Source: Chromobacteriaceae bacterium
Lineage (GTDB): Bacteria > Pseudomonadota > Gammaproteobacteria > Burkholderiales > Aquaspirillaceae
Assembly: GCA_030151505.1 (NCBI GenBank)
Contig: JASLDQ010000015.1
Coordinates: forward strand, 1 to 10,698
Direction: 5' to 3'
Length of the DNA: 10,698 nt
Below the pieces are notes generated by a model, which saw nothing but the letters and a program-made list of their open reading frames with translations, was not told the DNA's origin and made no database searches. The translations under genes and the position numbers were made by a program. How positions within the stretch are numbered: position 1 is the first letter of the stretch; the number at the start of each line of letters is the position of its first letter. Shown piece by piece: positions 1-8,015 of the stretch.

Positions 1-636
1 GTCGCCCACCAGCACCAGCGTCGGGGCCGCGATGCCGGCCAGCCAGGCGCGGGCGTCGTGCCGGGATACGCCCAGCATCAGCTGGGTGACGGCCTCCCAG
101 TCGATCAGGCTACCCTGCTCCCTGATCGCCTCCACCAGTTCTGCCTGCTCGCGCAGGAGACGGCTGCCGTAAAGCCAGGGCTTGCTCATATCGAAGCGCA
201 GCTCGGCGCCACCGGTCGCCAGGGCACCGCTCCAGCTCGCGGCGATGGCGGCATTGGCGGCATCGGCATGCGCCAGCGTACTGGCCAGCACCAGCCGCCC
301 GACCCGGGCGGGATGACGGTGGACAAGGTGCTGCGCCACCATGCCGCCATAGGACAGGCCCACGACATGAGCCTGGCGGATGTCGAGCGCCTGCAGCAGC
401 TCGGCCACGTCGTCGGCCTGACGGTCAAGATCGTAGAACGGCACCACTGGGCGGACGCTGCGTCACTGGCCGCGGAAATCCAGCGTCAGCACCCGGTAGG
501 CGCGCGTCAGTTGCGGCAACTGCAGATACCAGCCGGCGGAGTCCATGGTGATGCCGTTGAGCAGCACGACCGTCTCGGGGCCGTCGCCATGGAGTTCGTA
601 ATAGAGGGTGGTGTCGGGCAGGCGGAGGTGCGGCAT
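1..636 (-). pseudogene. Alpha/beta-hydrolase gene, interrupted by an in-frame TGA and cut by the window edge
   Basis: Reading leftwards from the ATG at 636-634, the frame encodes an alpha/beta-hydrolase fold protein. It starts MPHLRLPDTTLYYELHGDGP, followed by an oxyanion-loop-like LLNGITMDSAGW (about residues 25-36), a DFRGQ strand end and a nucleophile elbow GLSYGG with Ser95. Codon 58 (465-463) is TGA, between RGQ and RSVRP. Homologues commonly read RGxGRS or RGQGxS here, so a GGA to TGA change is the simplest explanation. After it the same frame stays open to the window edge (codon 212, ending LVLVGD), so the rest of the gene looks intact. The acid and histidine of the triad would lie mostly outside the window. 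The substrate is unknown; enol-lactonase-like or general esterase are possible. It lies 59 bp downstream of folA on the same strand and may be co-transcribed. A recent nonsense mutation and a sequence error are both possible. Confidence 0.8.
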
Positions 637-687
637 GACGGCGGGCCTTTCATGACATTGCTTTATGCCAGCATAGGCCCGCCGTCA
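636..687. repeat. Perfect 13-bp inverted repeat between folA and the hydrolase gene
   Basis: TGACGGCGGGCCT at 636-648 is exactly the reverse complement of AGGCCCGCCGTCA at 675-687, with a 26-base loop. In minus-strand RNA the downstream arm takes in part of the AAAGG ribosome-binding sequence and the first base of the hydrolase ATG (636). The fold could therefore mask hydrolase initiation. It could also mark the 3' end of the thyA-folA message, although no T-run follows the stem on the minus strand. The loop holds a smaller palindrome, TATGC-CA-GCATA (664-675). The repeat is seen directly; its function is inferred. Confidence 0.6.
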
Positions 688-695
688 CGGAAGCT

Positions 696-1175
696 TCAAG
701 CGCGCTCGTAGCGCACGAAGCGGTAACGGAAATCGGCGTTGGCGTGGTCCTCGCACCAGGCTTCGCGCCAGCGCGCGCGGTCGAATTCGGGGAAGAAGGC
801 GTCGCCGGCAACCTCGATGCCGATCTCGGTCAGATAGAGCCGGTCGGCGCGCTCGAGCGCGTGGCCGTACAGTTCGGCCCCACCGATGACGAACACCTCG
901 TCGACCGCCCCGGCAGCGGCCAGCGCGGCGTCCAGCGATGTCGTCGCGACGCAGCCTTCGGCATGCCAGCCGGGATTGCGGGTGACCACGATATTGAGGC
1001 GCCCCGGCAGCGGACGGCCGAGCGATTCCCAGGTCTTGCGCCCCATCACGATGGGCTTGCCCAGCGTGGTGCGCTTGAAGTGGGCCAGGTCTTCCGGCAG
1101 GCGCCACGGCAGGCGGTTATCGATGCCGATGGCGCGGTTTTTCGCCATGGCGGCGATCAGGCTGACGATGGTCAT
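696..1175 (-). CDS. folA: Dihydrofolate reductase
   Basis: The 159-residue product reduces 7,8-dihydrofolate to tetrahydrofolate with NADPH in the cytoplasm. It is full length for bacterial chromosomal DHFR (E. coli has 159). Visible motifs are the N-terminal strand [14 protein letters not shown], the Met20-type loop and substrate segment [12 protein letters not shown], with Asp29 equivalent to catalytic Asp27 of E. coli. Next come [21 protein letters not shown] (about 40-60), which contacts NADPH phosphate, and the FVIGGAELY dinucleotide loop (about 95-103). The ATG at 1175 overlaps the thyA stop as ATGA, a 4-bp overlap that suggests translational coupling. The neighbour is functionally matched, because ThyA makes the dihydrofolate this enzyme recycles. 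No unusual residues were seen. Confidence 0.97.
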   Translation of the reverse strand: MTIVSLIAAMAKNRAIGIDNRLPWRLPEDLAHFKRTTLGKPIVMGRKTWESLGRPLPGRLNIVVTRNPGWHAEGCVATTSLDAALAAAGAVDEVFVIGGAELYGHALERADRLYLTEIGIEVAGDAFFPEFDRARWREAWCEDHANADFRYRFVRYERA

Positions 1176-1966
1176 ACCGCCACCTCGGCCTTGATGTGCG
1201 GATGCGGGTCGTAGCCTTCGATGGCGAAGTCCTCGAACTTGAAGGCGAACAGATCGCGCACCCCGGGATTGATCCGCATAAGCGGTAGCGGTCGCGGTTC
1301 GCGCGTGAGCTGCAGGCGGGCCTGCTCAAGATGGTTGCTGTAGAGATGCGCGTCGCCCAGCGTGTGGACAAACTCGCCCGGCTGCAGGCCGCAGACCTGC
1401 GCCACCATCAGGGTCAGCAAGGCGTAGCTGGCGATGTTGAACGGCACGCCGAGGAAGATGTCGGCCGAACGCTGGTAGAGCTGGCAGGAGAGCTTGCCGT
1501 CGGCGACGTAGAACTGGAACAGCGCGTGACAGGGCGGCAGGGCCATCTCGTCCACCAGCGCGGGGTTCCAGGCCGACACGATCAGGCGACGGCTGTCGGG
1601 ATTCTTCTTGATCATGTTGACCACATTGGCGATCTGGTCGATGTGGCGGCCGTCCGGCGCCGGCCAGCTGCGCCACTGCGCGCCGTAGACCGGGCCGAGG
1701 TCGCCGTTCTCGTCGGCCCATTCGTCCCAGATGCGCACGCCGTTGTCCTGCAGGTATTTGACGTTGGTGTCGCCGGCCAGAAACCACAAGAGTTCGTGGA
1801 CGATGGACCTCAGGTGCAGCTTCTTGGTAGTGAGCATCGGGAAGCCGTCAGCCAAGTCGAAACGCATCTGGTAGCCGAACACCGAACGGGTCCCGGTGCC
1901 GGTGCGGTCGGTCTTGTCGGCGCCGTGTTCGAGCACGTGGCGCATCAGGTCGAGATAGGGCTTCAT
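1172..1966 (-). CDS. thyA: Thymidylate synthase
   Basis: The product methylates dUMP to dTMP using 5,10-methylene-tetrahydrofolate and releases dihydrofolate. The ATG at 1966 gives 264 residues starting [15 protein letters not shown], the same length and start context as E. coli ThyA. A TTG nine bases upstream (1975) is in frame but has no room for a ribosome-binding site, whereas AGAG lies 9 nt before the ATG. The catalytic cysteine is Cys146 in [12 protein letters not shown], and the dUMP-binding residues Arg166, Asp169 and Asn177 are in [13 protein letters not shown]. The [11 protein letters not shown] phosphate loop is near the N-terminus. It is the first gene of a thyA-folA operon and is transcribed divergently from flhB. 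Confidence 0.97.
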   Translation of the reverse strand: MKPYLDLMRHVLEHGADKTDRTGTGTRSVFGYQMRFDLADGFPMLTTKKLHLRSIVHELLWFLAGDTNVKYLQDNGVRIWDEWADENGDLGPVYGAQWRSWPAPDGRHIDQIANVVNMIKKNPDSRRLIVSAWNPALVDEMALPPCHALFQFYVADGKLSCQLYQRSADIFLGVPFNIASYALLTLMVAQVCGLQPGEFVHTLGDAHLYSNHLEQARLQLTREPRPLPLMRINPGVRDLFAFKFEDFAIEGYDPHPHIKAEVAV

Positions 1967-2276
1967 TCGGGGCAACTCTGAGGAAATCGGATCGCGCGAT
2001 TTTAGCGCACAACGATCCGGCCGGCGGCCGGATCGTCATCACCCCCGACCATGGGTGCCGGCCGTATTGGCCGACGGCGACCGACACGCCGACCGCAGTC
2101 ACCGCATCCGTCCTTCGGCTGGCCGGCCCCCGCGGAGCATCGCCCCGCCCATGCCGCCAACACGTTCTTATGCCAGACGTTTTATCTGTGCATCAGACCG
2201 CTGCCGACAAAATGACGGAGCATTAGCCATGGTAGACTTGCTGCCCAATTGATACCGACCCGGTCAGACGGCGCCG
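1967..2276. other. 310-bp divergent intergenic region between thyA and flhB
   Basis: I see no convincing gene here. The region must carry promoters for thyA (leftward) and for the flhB cluster (rightward). On the minus strand a -10-like TAAAAT (2004-1999) lies about 33 bases before the thyA ATG, without a good -35 at standard spacing. On the plus strand GCCGACAA (2203-2210) matches seven of eight bases of the sigma-28 -10 consensus GCCGATAA, but no TAAA sits at the expected distance upstream. A perfect hairpin at 2012-2036 is listed separately. flhB has no clear Shine-Dalgarno sequence just before its ATG. Confidence 0.5.
2012..2036. repeat. Perfect 11-bp inverted repeat with 3-base loop
   Basis: ACGATCCGGCC (2012-2022) and GGCCGGATCGT (2026-2036) are exact reverse complements around the loop GGC. 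The stem is very stable but no T-run follows on either strand, so an intrinsic terminator is unlikely, and none is expected between divergent genes. It could be an operator, a barrier between the two transcription units or a 5'-UTR hairpin in the thyA message. The symmetry is seen directly; the role is not known. Confidence 0.5.
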
Positions 2277-3455
2277 ATGGCACAAGACAGCGACGAGGAA
2301 CGCACAGAAGAGGCGACACCCCGACGAATACAGAAGGCCCGCGAAGAAGGCCAGGTACCCCGTTCGCGCGAGTTGTCGACCTTTGCCGTGACCATGACCG
2401 GCACCGCCCTGCTGATCGCGACCGGCGGCCACATCTACCGGCAGTTCAACCGCGTGCTGGAACGGGCTTTCACCTTCGACCAGAAAACGCTGGCCGACCA
2501 GAGCCTGATCGGCAATCAGCTGCGCGAATCGCTGTTCGATATGCTGCTGGCGCTGGCGCCACTGCTGGCGGCGCTGTTTATCGCGGCGGCGGTGGTGCCG
2601 CTGCTGGTGGGCGGCTGGAACGTGGCGGACAACGCCTTCGAGCCAAAGTTTTCCAAACTCAACCCGATTTCCGGCTTCAAGCGGATGTTCTCGGTGATGA
2701 GTCTGGTGGAAGCGGCCAAGGCGGTACTCAAGAGCTTCCTGATCGGTGGCATCGCCACCTGGGTGATCTGGCACGAGCGCGACCAGTTGATCGGCCTCAT
2801 CACCCTGCCGCTGGACCGCAGCATCAAGAGCGTGTTCGAAATGACCGAGCACACCTTCCTGATCGTGGTCAGCGCGATGGTGCTGCTGGTGGTGATCGAC
2901 GTACCGTGGCAGATATACCAGTACAACAAGAATCTCCGCATGAGCAAGCAGGAGATCAAGGAAGAAATGAAGCAGAGCGAAGGCAGCCCCGAAGTGAAGG
3001 GCCGCATTCGCCAGATGCAGCGCGCCGCGGCCCGGCGTCGGATGATGCGCGACGTGCCCAATGCCAGCGTGGTGGTGACCAACCCGACCCACTACGCGGT
3101 GGCGATCCAGTACGAGGACGGCATGCCCGCCCCCAGGATCGTGGCAAAAGGCACGCTGCGGCTGGCCGAGAAGATCGTCGGCGCGGCCAAGGAACACCGG
3201 GTCACCATCATGCGGGCTCCGCCGTTTGCCCGCGCGCTGTACCACAACACCGAAATCGGCGACGAGATTCCGGCGGCCCTCTACAGTGCCGCCGCCCAAG
3301 TGCTGGCCTATGTGTTCCAGCCCAAGCAATACGAAACGGCCGGCGGCGTGGCGCCGGTCTATCCGGATCAGCTGCCGGTCCCGGCCGAGCTCGATCCCGA
3401 AACCAAACAAAGCAAGCCACCCAGTGGGCCTGATACGGCACGGAACGACGCATGA
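2277..3455 (+). CDS. flhB: Flagellar type III export switch protein FlhB
   Basis: FlhB is the inner-membrane subunit of the flagellar type III export gate. Its cytoplasmic domain cleaves itself and switches export from rod/hook to filament substrates. The 392-residue product has a charged N-terminus (DEERTEEATPRRIQKAREEG), a hydrophobic region with about four membrane segments (roughly 33-52, 86-112, 144-165 and 190-212), and a basic linker with KQEIKEEMKQSEGSPEVKGR (about 224-243). The autocleavage motif NPTH is at 269-272, the same numbering as the Asn269-Pro270 site of Salmonella FlhB. The ATG at 2277 gives the canonical family start; no strong ribosome-binding site precedes it. Its stop overlaps the flhA ATG by 4 bp. 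It is the first gene of the plus-strand flagellar cluster. Confidence 0.97.
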   Translation: MAQDSDEERTEEATPRRIQKAREEGQVPRSRELSTFAVTMTGTALLIATGGHIYRQFNRVLERAFTFDQKTLADQSLIGNQLRESLFDMLLALAPLLAALFIAAAVVPLLVGGWNVADNAFEPKFSKLNPISGFKRMFSVMSLVEAAKAVLKSFLIGGIATWVIWHERDQLIGLITLPLDRSIKSVFEMTEHTFLIVVSAMVLLVVIDVPWQIYQYNKNLRMSKQEIKEEMKQSEGSPEVKGRIRQMQRAAARRRMMRDVPNASVVVTNPTHYAVAIQYEDGMPAPRIVAKGTLRLAEKIVGAAKEHRVTIMRAPPFARALYHNTEIGDEIPAALYSAAAQVLAYVFQPKQYETAGGVAPVYPDQLPVPAELDPETKQSKPPSGPDTARNDA

Positions 3456-5536
3456 ATTTTGACGCTCTGCTGAAACGCTTCAACCTCAACTACACCGCGC
3501 TGGCCGGCCCCATCCTCATCCTGCTGATCCTGGCGATGATGGTGCTGCCGCTGCCGACCATCGTGCTGGACATGTTCTTCACCTTCAACATCGCGGTGTC
3601 GATCATCGTGCTGATGGTCGGCCTGCAGGTGAGAAAGCCGCTGGAATTCTCCGCCTTCCCGTCCATCCTGCTGCTGACCACGCTGTTGCGCCTGTCGCTC
3701 AACGTCGCGTCCACCCGGGTGATCCTGCTGCACGGCCACGAAGGCGCCGACGCCGCCGGCAAGGTGATCGAGGCCTTTTCCCACTTCCTGGTCGGCGGCA
3801 ACCCCGCCATCGGCATCGTGGTGTTCGTCATCCTCACCATTATCAACTTCGTGGTGATCACCAAGGGCGCCGGCCGCATTGCCGAAGTGAGCGCCCGCTT
3901 CACCCTGGACGCGATGCCGGGCAAGCAGATGGCGATCGACGCCGACCTCAACGCCGGCCTGATCGACGAAGACGAGGCGCGCCGACGCCGCGGCGAGATT
4001 TCCGAGGAGGCCGACTTCTTCGGCTCGATGGACGGCGCGTCCAAGTTCGTGCGCGGCGACGCGATGGCCGGCATCCTGATCATGCTGATCAACGTGGTCG
4101 GCGGCCTGCTCGTCGGGGTGGCCCAGCATGACCTGCCGATCGGCCAGGCGCTGGAAACCTACACCCTGCTGACCATCGGCGACGGTCTGGTCGCCCAGAT
4201 CCCGGCCCTCATCATCTCGACCGCCGCCGGTATCGTCGTCACCCGAGTCGGCTCCGACAAGGACCTGTCCGAGCAGTTCGTCGGCCAGATGTTCGCCAAG
4301 CCGCAGGTGTTGTACGTGACTGCCGTCGTGATCGGCCTGATCGGCCTGATTCCGAACATGCCGCACTTCTCCTTCCTGCTGATCGCCGGCAGCCTGGCCG
4401 GCCTCGGCTGGTGGATGGACCAGCGCGCAATCAAGCTGGCCGCCGCGCAGAAACAGGCCGCGCTCGACATTCCGGCCGAACCGGATCAGCCGCTGGCCGA
4501 GGTCAGCTGGAACGACGTGCAGCCGGTCGATCCGATCGGGCTGGAGGTCGGCTACCGCCTGATCCCGCTGGTGGACCGCGCGCAGGACGGCGAACTGCTG
4601 CGCCGCGTGCGCGGCATCCGCAAGAAAATCGCGCAGGAAGTCGGCTTTCTGGTGCCGGCGGTGCACATCCGCGACAACCTCGAGATCAAGCCCAACGCCT
4701 ACCGCATCCTATTGCGCGGGGTGGAGGTCGGCAGCGGCGAGGCTTTTGTCGGCCAGTATCTGGCGATCAATCCCGGCCGGGTGATGGGCGAGGTGCCCGG
4801 CACGCCGACCACCGACCCGGCCTTCGGCCTGCCGGCCCTGTGGATCGACGCGATCCAGCGCGACAATGCCCAGTCGCTGGGCTACACCGTGGTCGATGCC
4901 AGCACCGTGGTCGCCACGCATATTTCCAACGTGCTGCAGAATCACTCGGCCGAACTCCTGGGCCGCGAGGAAACCCAGCAACTGGTCGACCATGTGGCCA
5001 AGGACTCGGCCAAGCTGATCGAGGAACTGGTGCCGAAGGTCATCCCGATCGGCACGCTGCAGAAGGTGTTGCAAAGCCTGCTGACCGAGGAAATCCCGAT
5101 CCGCGACATGAAGGGCATCATCGAAACGCTGGCCGAACACATCCCCCTCACCCAGGACATCGACGAGCTGACCGCCGCCGTGCGCGTCAAACTCGCGCGC
5201 GCCATCGTGGCGCAGGTTTTCCCCGGCAACGGCGAGCTGTCGGTGATGACGCTCGACCCGCAACTCGAACATATCCTCGTGTCCGCCATCCAGAGCAAGG
5301 CCGGCGGCGGGCTGGAGCCGGGACTGGCCGAAACGCTGATCCAGTCGGCGGCCCAGCAGGCCGAACGCATCGAGCAGCAGGGGCTCAACCCGGTCATGCT
5401 GGTGCCCCAGCCCCTGCGGCCGGTGCTGTCGAAATTCCTGCGCCGCGCGCTGCCGCACCTGGCGGTGCTGGCCCACAACGAAATTCCCGACAACCGCACG
5501 ATCCGCGTGGTCGCCGTGGTCGGAGGCAGAGCATAA
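3452..5536 (+). CDS. flhA: Flagellar type III export gate protein FlhA
   Basis: FlhA forms the large export-gate ring in the flagellar basal body. Its membrane half uses proton-motive force, and its cytosolic half docks chaperone-substrate complexes. The 694-residue length is normal for the FHIPEP family. The N-terminal third has several membrane helices (for example 17-39, 41-58, 118-138, 205-225 and 287-315). Family signatures are RLSLNVASTR (80-89), AGRIAEVSARFTLDAMPGKQ (about 140-159) with the following IDADLNAG, and EADFFGSMDGASKFVRGDAM (186-205). A soluble C-terminal domain runs from about 330, with the conserved GYRLIPLVD near its beginning. The start lies inside the flhB stop (ATGA), so translation is probably coupled. 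A 92-bp gap separates it from flhF. Confidence 0.97.
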   Translation: MNFDALLKRFNLNYTALAGPILILLILAMMVLPLPTIVLDMFFTFNIAVSIIVLMVGLQVRKPLEFSAFPSILLLTTLLRLSLNVASTRVILLHGHEGADAAGKVIEAFSHFLVGGNPAIGIVVFVILTIINFVVITKGAGRIAEVSARFTLDAMPGKQMAIDADLNAGLIDEDEARRRRGEISEEADFFGSMDGASKFVRGDAMAGILIMLINVVGGLLVGVAQHDLPIGQALETYTLLTIGDGLVAQIPALIISTAAGIVVTRVGSDKDLSEQFVGQMFAKPQVLYVTAVVIGLIGLIPNMPHFSFLLIAGSLAGLGWWMDQRAIKLAAAQKQAALDIPAEPDQPLAEVSWNDVQPVDPIGLEVGYRLIPLVDRAQDGELLRRVRGIRKKIAQEVGFLVPAVHIRDNLEIKPNAYRILLRGVEVGSGEAFVGQYLAINPGRVMGEVPGTPTTDPAFGLPALWIDAIQRDNAQSLGYTVVDASTVVATHISNVLQNHSAELLGREETQQLVDHVAKDSAKLIEELVPKVIPIGTLQKVLQSLLTEEIPIRDMKGIIETLAEHIPLTQDIDELTAAVRVKLARAIVAQVFPGNGELSVMTLDPQLEHILVSAIQSKAGGGLEPGLAETLIQSAAQQAERIEQQGLNPVMLVPQPLRPVLSKFLRRALPHLAVLAHNEIPDNRTIRVVAVVGGRA

Positions 5537-5628
5537 TCACGCACCGGGCCGGGACCGGAGACGGCCAGCACCGCGCAGGCATTCCGGCTGAATCGGCCAT
5601 GGACAGACTTAACAACAGGCTTTAGGCG

Positions 5629-7119
5629 ATGGTTGTCAAAAAGTATTACGGCAAGACCACCCGCGACGCATTGCGTCAGGTACGGGATGAACTGGGTACC
5701 GACGCGCTCATTCTTTCCAACCGCACCATTCAGGGCGGTGGCGTGGAGATCATGGCGGTGGCCGACGGGGACGTGAACGCACTGGCGGCCTCGCTGTCCA
5801 CCAGCCCCGGCGGCAGCGCGATGGGAGCCCGGCTGACGCGGCAGGCACCGGCCGGCAAGCAGCCGTCGCCGGTGGCCAGCGCGCTGGCGCGCACCTACGC
5901 GCTGCCGGTCGAGCCGCTGGACGAGCCGGTCGCCCGCGTCTTCCACCCGGACGAACAGCCCGAGGCGATCCGCCGCCCGGATTTCCCCCGCTTCACCCCG
6001 CATCCGTCGCCGGCCTACGCCGCACCGGCCGCGCCGCCGGAGCCGTCCCCGCCTGCCGTGGTCGCGACCCAGCCGGCCGCAACTGCACCGGAGATGCCGA
6101 AGGACGACGTCGAGAGCCTGCCGGAACTGGGAGAGTCGCCCGGCGAAACCGCGACGACGCAAAAGCTCGATCAGCTCAACGACGAGATGCGCGAGCTCAA
6201 ATCTCTGCTGCAGACCCAGATGGCCAGCCTTGCCTGGGCGCAGCTGGAGGATCACAGCCCGCGCCAGGCCGAGCTGTTCCGCCAGCTGCTGTCGATCGGC
6301 ATGAGCCCGTCGTTGTGCCGTCAGCTGACCAGCCGCCTGCCGGCCCAGTTCGACGACGAGGCCGCGCTGAAATGGGCCAAATCCGCACTGGCGCACAATC
6401 TGCGCACGATCAAGGACGACGACGACATGGTCACCGGCGGCGGGATTTTCGCGCTGGTCGGCCCGACCGGCGTCGGCAAGACCACCACGGTCGCCAAGCT
6501 CGCCGCCCGTGCCACCATCCGCCACGGCGCCGAGTCGGTCGCACTGATCACCACCGACAGCTACCGCATCGGCGCGCAGGACCAGCTCAAGCTCTACGGC
6601 CGCATCCTCGGGGTGTCGGTGTACGCGGTCGACAACGAGGCTGACCTGCAACTGACGCTGGCCGACCTCTCCCACAAGCGGCTGGTGCTGATCGACTCGG
6701 TCGGCATGGGACAGCGCGACAGCCGGGTGGCGGCGCAGACCACCATGTACGCCGCGGGCGGCATGAACAAGGGGCGGCCGATCAAGCGCATTCTGCTGCT
6801 CGCCGCCAATGCCGCCGGCCATACGCTGCAGGATGTCATTACGCGCTATCAGGGCGACAACCTGATCGGTTGCGTGCTGTCCAAGATCGACGAATCGCCG
6901 ACCCTGGGCGTGGCGCTCGACGTGGCGATCCGCCATCGCCTGCCGCTGTTCTACGTCACCAACGGTCAGCGCGTGCCGGAAGACCTCCATCTGGCCGACC
7001 CGCAGTATCTGGTCGAGCGGGCCTTCCAGCCGCTCAAGGGCAATGCCGGACCGTTCGCGCTCAAGCAGGACGAATTCCGCATCCTGCAGGCCGCCCAAAC
7101 CAACTGGACCCAGGGCTGA
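5629..7119 (+). CDS. flhF: Flagellar placement GTPase FlhF (SRP family)
   Basis: FlhF is a signal-recognition-particle-type GTPase that dimerises on GTP and directs where the first flagellar parts assemble, usually at a pole. The 496-residue protein starts with the typical MVVKKYYGKTTRDALRQVRD and LILSNR segment. A low-complexity Pro/Ala-rich B domain follows (about 60-165), then a short helix-rich N domain (about 175-262) and the G domain. GTPase motifs are G1 GPTGVGKT (278-285), G2 region TTDSYRIGAQDQ (308-319), G3 DSVGMGQRD (356-364), G4-like SKID (418-421) and closing TNGQRVPEDL (444-453). G3 has Ser where DT is more usual, a mild change. The last base of its TGA is the first base of the flhG ATG (TGATG), so the two genes are probably translated together. 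Confidence 0.96.
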   Translation: MVVKKYYGKTTRDALRQVRDELGTDALILSNRTIQGGGVEIMAVADGDVNALAASLSTSPGGSAMGARLTRQAPAGKQPSPVASALARTYALPVEPLDEPVARVFHPDEQPEAIRRPDFPRFTPHPSPAYAAPAAPPEPSPPAVVATQPAATAPEMPKDDVESLPELGESPGETATTQKLDQLNDEMRELKSLLQTQMASLAWAQLEDHSPRQAELFRQLLSIGMSPSLCRQLTSRLPAQFDDEAALKWAKSALAHNLRTIKDDDDMVTGGGIFALVGPTGVGKTTTVAKLAARATIRHGAESVALITTDSYRIGAQDQLKLYGRILGVSVYAVDNEADLQLTLADLSHKRLVLIDSVGMGQRDSRVAAQTTMYAAGGMNKGRPIKRILLLAANAAGHTLQDVITRYQGDNLIGCVLSKIDESPTLGVALDVAIRHRLPLFYVTNGQRVPEDLHLADPQYLVERAFQPLKGNAGPFALKQDEFRILQAAQTNWTQG

Positions 7120-7979
7120 TGGCAGTCGAGGATCAGGCCGCCAGCCTTCGTCGCCTGCGCCTGTCGATATCCGCGCCGTCGAGCTTCGCCTTTCTGGGGG
7201 GGCGCGATGCTGGCACCAGCACGCTGGTGGCGGAACTGGGCATGGCGCTGGCATTGATGCAGCACCGGCGGGTACTATTGGCCGATGGTCATCACGGCCA
7301 GTTGCTGGCACGCCGCTTCAACCTGACTGAGCGCGCGTCGCTGGACGTGGTGCTGTCATCGCAGCTGGCGCTGGACGATGCGGTCGCCACCCTGCCCGGC
7401 CAGGTGCCGCTGCTAAATCTGCACGCCCGTCCGGTCATGCTGGCCCAGCTCAACCAGGCTCTGCAGGACCGCATCCAGCACGAATATGCCGCGCTGGTGC
7501 GCGACACCGAGTTCGTCCTGATCGACACGCCGGCCGACGATGACCTGGCCCTGGCCGCGGTGGCCGACGACATCGTGCTGGTGCTGTCGCCCGACGGCGC
7601 CGGACTGACCGAGACGTACGCGGCGGTCAAGCGCCTGTCGACCGATTTTGGCCGCCGCAAGTTCAACGTGCTGGTCAACCGGGCGCACGGACTGGATGAG
7701 GCGCAACAGCTGTTTCAGCGGCTGTCCCGTGTCGCCAGCGAGTACCTGACCGTCTCGCTGCGCTGGGTGGGCTTTGTGCCGGAAGACCACCGGATGAAGC
7801 GTGCGGCGGTGATGAAAACCACCGCCGTGCAGGCGTTCAGCGATTGCGAAGGGGCGATCGCTTGCTGCCAGCTGGCCAATGCGCTGCCCTTGTGGAGCAC
7901 GATGGCCGGCAGCGCGCCGGAATTGTTCGAACGACTCAGCAGCGCCAGGCGCCTGCTGGTCGAAGTGGATACGCCTTGA
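7119..7979 (+). CDS. flhG: FlhG/FleN-like MinD-family protein with degenerate ATPase motifs
   Basis: The position between flhF and fliA and the MinD/ParA-like fold identify this as FlhG (FleN/YlxH), which limits flagellar number and stimulates FlhF. The ATG at 7119 gives 286 residues and places a DQAASLR motif at 5-11, matching the DQAxxLR helix known to activate FlhF GTPase. The nucleotide site is abnormal. The deviant Walker A (family KGGVGKT) reads GGRDAGTS (27-34), so the signature Lys is Gly28 and the catalytic Lys is Thr33. The DxD segment after the second strand reads DGHHG, with His58 where MinD has catalytic Asp40. Switch II reads DTPADDD (136-142), where the family usually has DxxAG. 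Strands and spacing are otherwise kept (VLVLSPDGAGLTETYAAVK, KFNVLVNRA). The C-terminal LFERLSSARRLL could be an amphipathic membrane helix. ATP hydrolysis is probably lost; FlhF activation may remain. Confidence 0.9.
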   Translation: MAVEDQAASLRRLRLSISAPSSFAFLGGRDAGTSTLVAELGMALALMQHRRVLLADGHHGQLLARRFNLTERASLDVVLSSQLALDDAVATLPGQVPLLNLHARPVMLAQLNQALQDRIQHEYAALVRDTEFVLIDTPADDDLALAAVADDIVLVLSPDGAGLTETYAAVKRLSTDFGRRKFNVLVNRAHGLDEAQQLFQRLSRVASEYLTVSLRWVGFVPEDHRMKRAAVMKTTAVQAFSDCEGAIACCQLANALPLWSTMAGSAPELFERLSSARRLLVEVDTP

Positions 7980-8015
7980 TCCGGATCACAACAAGAAAGA
8001 AAACTGACGTTCAGC

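Noticed and set aside
463..465. Selenocysteine recoding of the hydrolase TGA
   Set aside because: The position normally holds glycine rather than cysteine and is not catalytic. No selenocysteine insertion hairpin is evident right after the codon.
1973..1975. TTG as a thyA start giving 267 residues
   Set aside because: The AGAG lies directly against the TTG with no spacer, while the ATG at 1966 gives the standard 264-residue protein with 9-nt spacing.
2232..2247. Possible sigma-54 promoter (TGGTAGACTTGCTG) upstream of flhB
   Set aside because: The GG and GC elements are only 7 bases apart instead of the 10 needed for a -24/-12 promoter.
2055..2252. Small open frame (65 codons) in the thyA-flhB spacer
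   Set aside because: It has no good ribosome-binding site, a composition typical of random GC-rich sequence and no recognisable motif.
4942..7311. A 789-codon open frame on the minus strand opposite flhA, flhF and the start of flhG
   Set aside because: It runs antisense to three well-supported genes and its translation is Arg/Gly/His-rich without family motifs. GC-rich codon bias keeps antisense frames open; the same applies to the long minus frame at 3368-4666 opposite flhA.
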